Counted from the stretch's first letter, positions 24,847-32,900 are shown. The stretch: DNA of 45,193 nucleotides from Actinomycetota bacterium (GCA_020444505.1 JAHLKU010000020.1:1-45193); one strand, 5' to 3'. Notes: generated by a model not told the origin, from the sequence alone. Numbers and translations: made by a program.

Positions 24847-25829
24847 TGGCCAGGCTGCGCCTGTTCGCCAACCTGCGGGAGGAGGCAGGCACCTCCGAGG
24901 CGCAGGTGGACGGCGCCACCGTGTCCGAGGTGCTCGCCAACGCCACCGACCGCTTCGGCGACGGGTTCGCCGCCGGCCTGCCGTCGGCTCAGGTGTGGGT
25001 GAACGGGGCCTCGGCAGCGCCCGGCGATGCGGTCGGCGACGGCGACGAGGTGGCCCTGATCCCGCCGGTGTCGGGCGGCACCACCATGGTCCGCTCGCCG
25101 CTGCTGATGGAGATCGGCCTGTTCCTGATGCTGGCGGTCGCCCTGATCGGGGCGTCGCTGGCGTCGTTGCAGTGGTTCGCCACCGGCCTGGCGCTCGCCG
25201 GGGGCCTCTGGGTGTACGACCTGACCGACTACACGGCGCGCCGCGGCCTGCCGGTGGCGGTGATGCCCTCGATGCTCGGCGTGCTCGCCGGGGTGCTGGC
25301 CGTCTACCGATGGGGCGTCCCCGGCATGGCGGCGGCCACGGCCGGCGCGGTGCTGGTGTCGCTGGTGTGGGCGGTGGCGGTGCCGCGGCTGCGGCCGGTG
25401 GAGATCGTGGCCGGGTCGGTGATGGTCGCCCTGGTGGCCACGTTCGGCACGTCGTCGATGATGCTGCTGCAGATGATCGACCCCGATCTGCTGCTGGCCT
25501 TCCTGGTGGTCACCGTGACGGCGTCGGTGGCGGCGTGGCTGGCGGCGCAGCGGGAGATCGCAGGGTTCGACCCCTCGGTGGTGACGCTGCTGGTCGGCAT
25601 CGTCATGGGCGTGGTGGCGGCGACGGTCTGGGCCGACGACGAGATCCTGCCGATGATCGTGGCGGCCCTGGCGGCCTCGGTCGCCCTGGTGGCCGGGCGG
25701 ACCCTGGGCTCGCTGCTCCGCACCGGTGGCTTCTGGTCCACCGGCGTGGTGCCGGGGGCGCTCCACGGCTTCGACGCGATCGTGCTGGCCGCCGGCCCGT
25801 TCTGGGTCATCCTGGCCGCCTTCGGCTAG
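24846..25829 (+). CDS. MoaD/ThiS-like domain fused to a multi-helix membrane domain (327 aa)
   Basis: Residues 1-78 are a complete MoaD/ThiS ubiquitin-like sulfur carrier (LRLFANLREEAG, VWVNG, GDEVALIPPVSGG) ending with the family's terminal GG at 77-78. Instead of stopping, the frame runs on into about 245 residues with some eight hydrophobic helices. The end (FWSTGVVPGALHGFDAIVLAAGPFWVIL) recalls the C-terminus of CdsA-type cytidylyltransferases, but the catalytic Asp/Lys signature is not evident. ATG 25086 (Met81) could start the membrane part separately. MoaD needs a free GG C-terminus, so cleavage or loss of that role must be considered. No frameshift is evident in the reading. Confidence 0.82.
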   Translation: MARLRLFANLREEAGTSEAQVDGATVSEVLANATDRFGDGFAAGLPSAQVWVNGASAAPGDAVGDGDEVALIPPVSGGTTMVRSPLLMEIGLFLMLAVALIGASLASLQWFATGLALAGGLWVYDLTDYTARRGLPVAVMPSMLGVLAGVLAVYRWGVPGMAAATAGAVLVSLVWAVAVPRLRPVEIVAGSVMVALVATFGTSSMMLLQMIDPDLLLAFLVVTVTASVAAWLAAQREIAGFDPSVVTLLVGIVMGVVAATVWADDEILPMIVAALAASVALVAGRTLGSLLRTGGFWSTGVVPGALHGFDAIVLAAGPFWVILAAFG

Positions 25830-25857
25830 CAGCGGCCCCTCGCCGACTTGTCCACAG

Positions 25858-25876
25858 GGCCGGGCGCGCCCCGGCC
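25858..25876 (+). terminator. 7-bp GC hairpin after the MoaD-membrane gene
   Basis: GGCCGGG / CCCGGCC with a CGCGC loop, 28 bases past the stop. No U-tract. A DnaA-box-like TTGTCCACA (25848-25856) abuts it. Confidence 0.35.
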
Positions 25877-25964
25877 TGCCCCGATAAACCCGGTTCACTA
25901 CCACCATGGCGGTGCCGATGGAGGTTGTGGAAAAGGAAGGGGAAACGGGCCCTTGGGTCATACC

Positions 25965-27119
25965 ATGACTTCGATGACGACGCCCAGGCGGCGCACTCGT
26001 GCCGCCGTGATCGCCCTGATCACGTCCTGGATGGTCGCCGCAGCCGTGCCCGCATGGTCGGTGACCGACGAGGACGTCGAGGCGGCGCGCCAGGAGCGCG
26101 AGGCGGCGGCCGCCGAACGCGCCGCGGCGATGAACGACCTCGAAGAGGCCGTCACCGCCTACGAGGCCATCAACGCCGAGTTCGCCGAACTGACCTTCCG
26201 GATCGGGCAGTTGCGGACGCTCATGGACAACTACCAGGAGCAGGTGTCGGTGCTGGAGGGCGAGGTGCAGTCCCGCGCCGTCGAGGCCTACATGCACGGG
26301 GACCGCAACGAGGACCAGTGGCTGCTGGTGACCGGGTCCATCGAGCACGCGGTGGTCGCCCAGGAGGTGCTGGCCGCGGCCGTGGCCGGCGAGGTCCAGT
26401 CGCTCGATGCGCTCATCGCCGCCCAGGCCGAGATGGAGCGCCTCGAGGACGAACTGGGCGAGGACTCCCAACGGGTGGCCGATCTGCGATACGAGGCCGA
26501 GGTGGTCGCGGCCCGCATGAACGAGTTGTTCGCCGAGGCCGAAGCCGACCTGGCCGAGGCCGAGCAGGTGCTGGCGAGCACCGAGGCCGACCTGGCCGAG
26601 CAGCGCCGCCGCGAGGAAGAGGAGCGGCGCCGTCGGGAGGAGGAGCGGCGCCGCCTCGCCGCCCTCGCCGCGGCCCAGGCGGGCCCGGCCGGCGGCATCT
26701 CGCTGGACCTCACCCCCGGCTTCATCTGCCCGGTGAACGGCGTCACCCGGTTCATCGACTCGTGGGGCGCCCCCCGCTCCGGCGGCCGCACCCACAAGGG
26801 CACCGATCTCATGGCCGCCAAGGGCACCCCGCTGGTGGCGGTGGCCAACGGCACCGTCCGCCTCGGGTACAACAGCCTGGGCGGCAACACCGTGTGGGTG
26901 TACGCCGACTACGGCGTGGGGTTCTTCTACGCCCACCTCGACACCTTCGCCGCCGGCCTCCAGAGCGGCGACCGGGTGAGCGTCGGCCAGGTGGTCGGCA
27001 CGGTGGGCGACACCGGCAACGCCGCCCCGGGCGCCTACCACCTGCACTTCGGCATCGCCGTCGGCGGCGGCGCGTCGAACGTGAACCCGTATCCTTCGCT
27101 GCGGGCCGTCTGCCCGTAG
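25965..27119 (+). CDS. Secreted M23 peptidase with coiled coil (NlpD/EnvC-like, 384 aa)
   Basis: Signal peptide (about 1-32, AVPAWSV), a long coiled coil (about 33-250: heptads rich in Glu, Ala, Arg, with an EERRRREEERRR stretch) and a C-terminal LytM/M23 domain (about 260-384). Zinc motifs HKGTDLMA, YAHLDTF and YHLHFGIA are all intact, so an active endopeptidase or an amidase-activating domain is predicted. This coiled coil plus LytM arrangement is that of divisome factors that regulate septal wall hydrolysis. No clear Shine-Dalgarno; ATG 25965 or 25974. The leader holds two DnaA-box-like sequences. Confidence 0.93.
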   Translation: MTSMTTPRRRTRAAVIALITSWMVAAAVPAWSVTDEDVEAARQEREAAAAERAAAMNDLEEAVTAYEAINAEFAELTFRIGQLRTLMDNYQEQVSVLEGEVQSRAVEAYMHGDRNEDQWLLVTGSIEHAVVAQEVLAAAVAGEVQSLDALIAAQAEMERLEDELGEDSQRVADLRYEAEVVAARMNELFAEAEADLAEAEQVLASTEADLAEQRRREEEERRRREEERRRLAALAAAQAGPAGGISLDLTPGFICPVNGVTRFIDSWGAPRSGGRTHKGTDLMAAKGTPLVAVANGTVRLGYNSLGGNTVWVYADYGVGFFYAHLDTFAAGLQSGDRVSVGQVVGTVGDTGNAAPGAYHLHFGIAVGGGASNVNPYPSLRAVCP

Positions 27120-27161
27120 GGCCGGACGGGCGCCGGGCGCCGCTACGCCCCCTCGTGCCGA

Positions 27162-27167
27162 TAGGCT
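27162..27167 (+). promoter_or_regulatory. -10 element TAGGCT for the RsiG-like operon
   Basis: TAGGCT, 25 bases before the GTG at 27193, with GGAGGT between. Confidence 0.35.
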
Positions 27168-27192
27168 GTCGCCGACGTCGGAGGTAGGGACC

Positions 27193-27738
27193 GTGAACGA
27201 TCAGAGACGCCGCAGGATCGACCAGATCCGCGACCCCGAGTTCGTCGCCGACCTGACCGCGCTCGGCGACGCCGAACTGCGGGCCCGCCGCGACATGTGC
27301 GGCGAACTCGACGTGGAGTTGTCGTTCTACCGTCGCATGCTCCACGGCCGCCTCGACCTGCTGGCCTTCGAGCAGCGGCGCCGCCGCGGCGAGGAGACCC
27401 GCAGCCTCATGGAGGCGCTGCCCGAGATCCTGGCCGGCGACGCCGAGCCGGAGCCGCCCCGGGCGCCGGGCGACAGCCGCACCATCCCCATCGCCGCACC
27501 CGACCTGCCGGACGTGGGGCGGCGCGCCGTGGACCGTGCCCTCGGCGACGACTTCCTGGGCCGGCTGCCGGTGCTGACCGACGACGACCTGGCCGACGTG
27601 CAGGAGATGCTCTCGGCGGTGGAGGCCGACATCTCCACGCAGCGCCGCGCCGTCTTCGAGGCCGCCGACCTGCTGCAGGCCGAGCTCACCCGCCGCTACC
27701 GCGAGGGCATCGCCGCCTCCGAGCCGAACGACGCCTGA
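27193..27738 (+). CDS. RsiG-like protein with two c-di-GMP-type motifs (181 aa)
   Basis: Two helical halves carry the residue spacing of the RsiG signature E(x3)S(x2)R(x3)Q(x3)D: D40-S44-R47-H51-D55 in the first and E144-S148-R151-F155-D159 in the second, with Glu replaced by Asp, and Gln by His or Phe. They are joined by a Pro/Asp-rich linker (about 82-110). In Streptomyces RsiG is an anti-sigma factor that binds the sporulation sigma factor WhiG when loaded with c-di-GMP; the same family is often named an aerial mycelium formation protein. No sigma factor or cyclase is in this window, so the partner is unknown. GTG with GGAGGT upstream. Starts a tight run with asparaginase, acetyltransferase and glycosyltransferase. 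Confidence 0.8.
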   Translation: MNDQRRRRIDQIRDPEFVADLTALGDAELRARRDMCGELDVELSFYRRMLHGRLDLLAFEQRRRRGEETRSLMEALPEILAGDAEPEPPRAPGDSRTIPIAAPDLPDVGRRAVDRALGDDFLGRLPVLTDDDLADVQEMLSAVEADISTQRRAVFEAADLLQAELTRRYREGIAASEPNDA

Positions 27739-27739
27739 C

Positions 27740-28672
27740 GTGCAGGTCGGTGCGGTCCGCTCGGGGCTGATCGAGGCACGGCACGACGTGTCGGTGGCGG
27801 CGGTCGCCCCCGACGGCACCGTGGTGGCGTCCTTCGGGCCCCTCGAGGGCGAGTTCTTCCTCCGCTCGGCCGCCAAGCCGTTCCAGGGCGCGATCTCGGA
27901 GCGCTACGGCGCCGCCCTGGGCACCGAGCAACTGGCGGTGGCGTGCGCCAGCCACTCCGGCCACCCGGTGCACATCGCCTACGTGCGGGAGATGCTGGCC
28001 GGGGCGGGCCTCGGCGAGGGCGACCTGCGCTGCCCTCCGTCCCGCCCGTCGTCGATGGACGCCGATCGGCGCGCCGCCGCCCTCGGCGACTCCCTGGAGC
28101 GGCGGATCTACCACAACTGCTCCGGCAAGCACGCCGCCATGCTGCGGGCGTGCGCCGCCCAGGGGTGGCCGCTCGACTACACCGCCCCCGACCATCCGCT
28201 GCAGCGAGAGGTGCTCGCCTTCCTCGAGGAGGTGACCGGCGCCCCCGCCGGGCCGGTGGGGATCGACGGGTGCGGCGTGCCGACGCTGCGCTCCACCGTC
28301 CCCGGGTTGGCGCGTGCCTTCGCCCGCCTGGCCACCGACCCCGACCTGGCCCGGGTGGCAGACGCCATGTACCGCTACTCGTCGCTGACCGCCGACGGCG
28401 ACCGGCCAGACTCGGTGCTGGCGAAGTGGGTCCCCGGCACGGTGAAGATCGGGGCGATGGGCTGTATCGGCATGGCCCACCAGAGCGGCATCGGCATCGC
28501 CGCCAAGGCGTGGAGCGGCTCGTTCGAGGTGGCGGTGATGGCCGTGGTGCACGTGCTGGGCCGTCTGGGCCTGCTGCCGTACCACCCCGCCGCGATGCTG
28601 GCCGACGTCGCGAACCCGCCGGTGCTGGGCGGGGGGCGCCGGGTGGGCGCCTTCGAGGTGCTGGACACCTGA
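27740..28672 (+). CDS. Asparaginase II family protein (310 aa)
   Basis: Matches the bacterial L-asparaginase II (PF06089) family in length and motifs: HDVSVAAVAPDG, RSAAKPFQ, ACASHSGHP, CSGKHAAML (CSGKHAGML-type core) and GIDGCGVPTL. Hydrolyses asparagine to aspartate and ammonia by family assignment; residues are not biochemically verified here. GTG start one base after the stop of the RsiG-like gene, and its stop overlaps the next ATG (TGATG), so translation is coupled on both sides. Confidence 0.92.
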   Translation: MQVGAVRSGLIEARHDVSVAAVAPDGTVVASFGPLEGEFFLRSAAKPFQGAISERYGAALGTEQLAVACASHSGHPVHIAYVREMLAGAGLGEGDLRCPPSRPSSMDADRRAAALGDSLERRIYHNCSGKHAAMLRACAAQGWPLDYTAPDHPLQREVLAFLEEVTGAPAGPVGIDGCGVPTLRSTVPGLARAFARLATDPDLARVADAMYRYSSLTADGDRPDSVLAKWVPGTVKIGAMGCIGMAHQSGIGIAAKAWSGSFEVAVMAVVHVLGRLGLLPYHPAAMLADVANPPVLGGGRRVGAFEVLDT

Positions 28673-29574
28673 TGCTGCCCCTGGACGACTGGTCGGCGCC
28701 GGCCCTGGCCCGGGACCCGGCCGCACCCGCCGTCGGACCGTTCCCCGGCGCCGGGTTCGTCCGGGCGTGGTGGGAGCACCGGGGGAGCGGCCGGCTGCTG
28801 CTGGCCGAGGCCGACGGCGCCGCCCTGCCGTTGTGGGAGGACGGCGGCCTGGTGGCCATCGCCGGCGAGGAGGACCTCACCGACTACCACAGCCCGCTCG
28901 GCGACCCCGCGGCGCTGCGGCCGCTGGGGGAGGTGCTGGCGGGGCGCCTGCCGCCCGGCGCCCGCTTCCGCTTCGACTCCCTGCCGGCGGAGGCGGCCGA
29001 ACCGCTGGCCGACGGCCTCGCCGACGGAGGCGTGGCCACCCTCTCGACCCGGCACGAGGCCGCCGCCGTGGTGGCGCTCGACGAGGGCTACGACGGGTGG
29101 CTGGGCGGCCTGCGGGGCAAGGACCGCCACGAGGTGCGCCGCAAGGGCCGCCGCTTCGCCGAGGTGCTGGGCGACCCGGCGCTGGTGCACGGCAGGGACG
29201 GCTTCGACGAGTTCGTGCGGATGCACCGCCTGGCCGGCGGCCGCAAGGGGAGGTTCATGGACGGTGGCATGGAGGGGTTCTTCCGGGCGCTGCTGGACGT
29301 GCCGGGCGCCGTGGTGTCGGTGCTCGAAGGGGGTGGCCGCCCCGCCGCCGCCGCCTTCGGCTTCGAGGACGGCGGCGCCTACTACCTGTACAACTCGGGC
29401 TACGACCCCGAACTGGCGGCGGCCTCGCCCGGCGTGGTGCTGGTGGAGCGCCTCATCGCCCGCGCCGCCGGCGCCGGGCGCACCAGGTTCGACTTCCTGA
29501 AGGGCGATGAGGCGTACAAGTTCCGCATGGGGGCGTCGGCCCGCCCGCTCTACGCGCTGGAGGGGACGGCGTGA
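28672..29574 (+). CDS. GNAT-family acetyltransferase, Acetyltransf_6 type (300 aa)
   Basis: Same family as the gene at 17134 but shorter. Shared block in the catalytic half: RHEVRRKGRRF, GRPAAAAFGFEDG, then ASPGVVLVERLIARA and RFDFLKGDEAYKFR (last 60 residues). The N-terminal half (about 1-120) is diverged. Substrate unknown; its tight linkage to a MshA-like glycosyltransferase (overlap GTGA at 29571) suggests acylation of a sugar or amino-sugar product of that enzyme. Confidence 0.85.
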   Translation: MLPLDDWSAPALARDPAAPAVGPFPGAGFVRAWWEHRGSGRLLLAEADGAALPLWEDGGLVAIAGEEDLTDYHSPLGDPAALRPLGEVLAGRLPPGARFRFDSLPAEAAEPLADGLADGGVATLSTRHEAAAVVALDEGYDGWLGGLRGKDRHEVRRKGRRFAEVLGDPALVHGRDGFDEFVRMHRLAGGRKGRFMDGGMEGFFRALLDVPGAVVSVLEGGGRPAAAAFGFEDGGAYYLYNSGYDPELAAASPGVVLVERLIARAAGAGRTRFDFLKGDEAYKFRMGASARPLYALEGTA

Positions 29575-30785
29575 TCCAACGGGTCGCCTACTTGAGCGTC
29601 CACACCTGCCCGCTGGCCAGGCCCGGCTCCGGCGACGCCGGCGGGATGAACGTGTACGTGGACGGCCTGGCCCGCATCATGGCCGCCCGCGGCGTGCAGG
29701 TGGAGGTGTTCACCCGACAGGCCGACCCCGACGGGGTGGGGGTGGTCGAGGTCGCCGACGGGTACCGGGTGGTCCACATCGATCTGCCGCCGCCGGGCGA
29801 CCCGTACGCCACCGTGAACCGCTTCGTCGAGGGGGTGCTCGACTGGTCGGGCGCCGCCGGCGCCCGCTACGACGTCGTCCACTCCCACTACTGGCTGAGC
29901 GGGTGGCCGGGCCTGGTGCTGGGCGACCGCCTCGGCGTGCCGTTCGCGGTGTCGTTCCACACGCTGGGCCGGGTGAAGAACCTCAACCGGCGCCACGACG
30001 ACCCGCCGGCCAGCCTGCTGCGCATCGCCACCGAGGAGGACGTGATCGCCCGGGCGGGGTGCGTGGTCGCCTCCACCCCGGCCGAAGCGGCCGAACTGCT
30101 GGAGCACTACCGGGCCGACCCGGAGCGGCTCTGCATGTCGCCGCCGGGGGTGGACCACCGCCTGTTCCACCCCGGCGACCGGCGCACCGCCAGGGCGAGT
30201 CTCGGCATCGCCGGCACCGGGCCCCTGGTGCTGTTCGCAGGGCGGGTGCAGCCGTTGAAGGGCCTCGACGTGGCGGTGGAGGCGTTCGCCCGGGTGGCGG
30301 CGTCGCACCCCGATGCCCTGATGCTGGTGGTGGGTGGGGCGAGCGGCGAGCGCGGCCCGGCCGAGGTGGCGGCGATGCTCGACCTGGTGGCGGAGCGGGG
30401 CCTGGCCGAGCGGGTGCGGTTCTCGCCGCCGATGCCCCACGACCACCTGCCGGCCGCCTACCGGGCCGCCGACGTGGTGGTGGCGCCGTCCCGCAGCGAG
30501 TCGTTCGGCCTGGTGGCCGCCGAGGCCCAGGCGTGCGGCGTGCCGGTGGTGGCGTCCCGGGTCGGGGGCCTGGCCCACATCGTGGAGGACGGGGCCACCG
30601 GCTTCCTGGTGGACGGGTGGGACCCGGCGGGCTACGCGGCGGCGATCGGGCGCATCCTCGCCGATCCGGCGCTGGCGGCGTCGATGGCGGCGGCGGCCGA
30701 GGAGCGCTCGGCCCGCTTCTCGTGGTCGGCCACCGCCGACCGGTTCCTCAGCCTGTACGAGGGGATGGCGGCCGGCGCCCGGTAG
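29571..30785 (+). CDS. mshA: GT4 glycosyltransferase of the MshA (inositol-3-phosphate) type (404 aa)
   Basis: Strong resemblance to MshA, the first enzyme of mycothiol synthesis: GDAGGMNVYV (22-31), HSHYWLSGWPG, GRVQPLKGLD, and the nucleotide-binding E(x7)E in ESFGLVAAEAQACG (about 311-322). MshA joins GlcNAc from UDP-GlcNAc to inositol-3-phosphate in the cytoplasm. The MshB, C and D genes are not here, and related GT4 enzymes make other glycosides, so the symbol is a best guess. GTG start overlaps the previous stop. Downstream (30786-30859) is a short gap with DnaA-box-like repeats. Confidence 0.78.
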   Translation: MIQRVAYLSVHTCPLARPGSGDAGGMNVYVDGLARIMAARGVQVEVFTRQADPDGVGVVEVADGYRVVHIDLPPPGDPYATVNRFVEGVLDWSGAAGARYDVVHSHYWLSGWPGLVLGDRLGVPFAVSFHTLGRVKNLNRRHDDPPASLLRIATEEDVIARAGCVVASTPAEAAELLEHYRADPERLCMSPPGVDHRLFHPGDRRTARASLGIAGTGPLVLFAGRVQPLKGLDVAVEAFARVAASHPDALMLVVGGASGERGPAEVAAMLDLVAERGLAERVRFSPPMPHDHLPAAYRAADVVVAPSRSESFGLVAAEAQACGVPVVASRVGGLAHIVEDGATGFLVDGWDPAGYAAAIGRILADPALAASMAAAAEERSARFSWSATADRFLSLYEGMAAGAR

Positions 30786-30859
30786 CCGTCCACACGGCCT
30801 GGGGACAACCCTGTGGATGGCTGTGGACAGGTGGGCCCCGGCTGGGGACGGGTGGGCGG

Positions 30860-31762
30860 CTACCAGTCGGCTTCGACGCAGTCGCGGTGCGATGCGGTCT
30901 CGATCTGGACGGTGGCGTGCGGGAGGCCGAACTCCTGCTCCAGGACGGCGCGAGCCCCGTCGAGCGCCGCATGCACGTCGGCGTCGTCGCTCACCACGAC
31001 ATGGGCGGTGCCCACCTCCATCCCCGAGGTGAGGGTCCAGGCGTGGACGTCGTGGACGTCCACCACGTGGGGCAGCGCGGCCAGCGTCCGCCGCAGCGCC
31101 TGCATGTCGATGCCCTCGGGGGCGTCCTGCATCAGCACCCGGAGCGCCCTGCGGATCAACCGCGCCGCCCGCGGGATCACGAACGCGCCGAGGGCGATCC
31201 CGAACGCGGCGTCGGCCGCCGCCCACCCGGCGTAGCGGATGAGGACGGCCGCGGTCACCGCCGCGACCGACCCGATGAGGTCGGCGAGCACCTCGAGCCT
31301 CGCCCCCTCCACGTTGAGGCTCTCCCCGCCCGGTCTGCGCAGGACGAGCCAGCCGCCGAGGTTGACGAGCAGGCCGATCGCCGCCACCACCAGCATGGGG
31401 CCGGTGGCCACCTCGGGGGGCGACCCGAGGCGCCGGATACCCTCCGCCACGGCGTAGCCGCCCACCCCGAGCAGCAGGAAGCCGTTCGCCGCCGCGGCCA
31501 GGATCTCCAGGCGGTACCGGCCGTAGGTGCGGAACCCGGACCGTGCCGGCCGGGAGGCGAGGGCCATGGCGCCCAGTGCCATGCCGAGCCCTGCGGCGTC
31601 GGTGAGCATGTGCCCGGCGTCGGACAGCAGTGCCAGCGACCCGGTCGCGATCGCGGTGACGGCCTCCACGACCAGGAACACGACGACGGCGACGAAGACC
31701 GCCAGGAGGCGGCGCCGGTGCCCGGCGCGGGCCGCAGTCGTGTGGTCGTGGTGTCCCGCCAT
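30860..31762 (-). CDS. CDF-family cation efflux protein, CzcD/ZitB type (300 aa)
   Basis: Six-helix cation diffusion facilitator: a His-rich N-terminus (MAGHHDHTTAARAGHRRR), SLALLSDAGHMLTDAAG with the HxxxD of TM2, and EGARLEVLADLIGS in TM5 (here D rather than H precedes the second DLIG). The cytoplasmic domain (about 215-300) has VVDVHDVHAW, as in zinc exporters. Exports Zn2+/Cd2+/Co2+ by family; metal choice is not certain. The stretch between its start and the kinase gene (31763-31937) holds a hairpin and no gene. Confidence 0.92.
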   Translation of the reverse strand: MAGHHDHTTAARAGHRRRLLAVFVAVVVFLVVEAVTAIATGSLALLSDAGHMLTDAAGLGMALGAMALASRPARSGFRTYGRYRLEILAAAANGFLLLGVGGYAVAEGIRRLGSPPEVATGPMLVVAAIGLLVNLGGWLVLRRPGGESLNVEGARLEVLADLIGSVAAVTAAVLIRYAGWAAADAAFGIALGAFVIPRAARLIRRALRVLMQDAPEGIDMQALRRTLAALPHVVDVHDVHAWTLTSGMEVGTAHVVVSDDADVHAALDGARAVLEQEFGLPHATVQIETASHRDCVEADW

Positions 31763-31898
31763 GGGGTGCGGATGGTACGGGATGCCGGGCGCTGCGCCCT
31801 CCCGCACCCCTTGACCGGCACCCGCCGCACCCGTAGGTTCGGCGGTGCAGGGCCCGAGGTGCCGGCTGGTCGAAGACCTCGTTTGGGGAAGTGCGGGG

Positions 31899-31920
31899 CC
31901 GACGACCGAAGGCTCGTCGG
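31899..31920 (-). terminator. 7-bp hairpin after the Clp1-like gene
   Basis: CCGACGA / TCGTCGG around an eight-base loop, 17 bases past the Clp1-like stop at 31938 on the minus strand. No U-tract on that strand. Confidence 0.45.
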
Positions 31921-31937
31921 GTCTTGCGCGTCCGGGG

Positions 31938-32828
31938 TCAGTCGAGCCCGAACATGAGGTCGCGCAGGCGGATGCGGCCGATCTCCATGGTCTGGAGGTC
32001 GATGGACATCGACCCGAGCCGCAGCCCCCGCATCCCCTCGCCGGCATTGGTGCTCACCCGCAGCGCTTCGCCGTCGTACTCCAGCACCCCGAGGCCGAGG
32101 CACCACCCGGTGCCGTCCTGCAGGCCCACCAGCACCCCGTCCAGGCGGTTGAGGTCGAGGCCGGCGGGGAGGGTGGGGGCGAACACGGTGGAGCGGACCC
32201 GCCAGCGCTGCAGCGGCGCGGCGAACGCCTCCTCGAACGCCCTGGTGCGGGCGGCGCGCCGGGCGTCGGGGGAGGGGACCCGCACGTCGGGGTCGTAGGG
32301 CGCCACCTCGACGTCGCCGCTGAAGAAGCGGCGCAGCATGCCGACGATGGGGTCGAGTTCGGCGCCGCGCTGCAGGCCCACCACCACGTCGGGACGGCAC
32401 AACTCGGTCTTGTGGTACTTGAGCGTCTGCCCGATCACCCCCGACACCACGCCGGAGGTGTCCACCACCACCAGGTCGGCCTCCCGCCGCGCCCGGTCCA
32501 CCAGCGCCGCCGTGGCCGCCACCTGCTGCAGCACCAGGCCCTCGGGGGTGATGGATCCGACGAATTGCATGGCGTCGGCGCGGTGCAGGTCGGCGGCGTC
32601 GTCGGGACCGCCCACCAGGTGCAGCCCGATGCACGCGGGCGGGCCGGTGGTGGACTGGTCCACATCGGCGTCGATGTAGGCGGCGGTGCGCCCGGCGCTG
32701 GCGGCTGCGGCCACGATGCGCCGGGCCAGCGTGGTCTTGCCGGTGTTGGGGGCGCCGATGAGCATGACGACGCCGCGGCGGCGGATCAGGTCCTCCACCA
32801 GCGCTGCATGCAGGTCGTCGCCGGCCAC
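31938..32828 (-). CDS. Clp1/Grc3-type P-loop polynucleotide kinase-like protein (296 aa)
   Basis: P-loop NTPase with Walker A GAPNTGKTT (25-33), AYIDADVDQS after strand 2, Walker B-like LVVVDTSGVV and a KYHKTELCRPDVVVGLQRG segment, matching the Clp1_P-loop family (eukaryotic Clp1/Grc3 RNA kinases and archaeal homologues). The C-terminal 110 residues (after about 185) form a beta-rich domain with VGLQDGTGWCLGLGVLEYD, as in Clp1 C-terminal regions. The bacterial role is unknown; RNA 5' phosphorylation is the family activity. GTG start with GAGGGGAG upstream. Divergent from the SAM adenosyltransferase gene. Confidence 0.85.
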   Translation of the reverse strand: MAGDDLHAALVEDLIRRRGVVMLIGAPNTGKTTLARRIVAAAASAGRTAAYIDADVDQSTTGPPACIGLHLVGGPDDAADLHRADAMQFVGSITPEGLVLQQVAATAALVDRARREADLVVVDTSGVVSGVIGQTLKYHKTELCRPDVVVGLQRGAELDPIVGMLRRFFSGDVEVAPYDPDVRVPSPDARRAARTRAFEEAFAAPLQRWRVRSTVFAPTLPAGLDLNRLDGVLVGLQDGTGWCLGLGVLEYDGEALRVSTNAGEGMRGLRLGSMSIDLQTMEIGRIRLRDLMFGLD

Positions 32829-32854
32829 GGCTCGCTCCCCTCGAGTGCCGCGTG

Positions 32855-32900
32855 ATGCTACCGGCGCCCCGGGGGCGGGGCGCCGGGGCGCCGGTATCCT
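32855..32900. promoter_or_regulatory. Divergent promoter with 11-bp inverted repeat between the two -10s
   Basis: TAGCAT on the minus strand (32860-32855, for the Clp1-like gene) and TATCCT on the plus strand (32895-32900, for the SAM gene) face outward. ACCGGCGCCCC (32860-32870) and its exact reverse complement GGGGCGCCGGT (32885-32895) lie between and end on the first base of each -10. GGCGCC occurs three times inside. Confidence 0.5.

Noticed and set aside
31811-31839. Plus-strand TTGACC-N17-TAGGTT promoter-like pair
   Set aside because: No plus-strand gene follows for over 1 kb and it would only transcribe antisense to the Clp1-like gene; kept out for lack of support.
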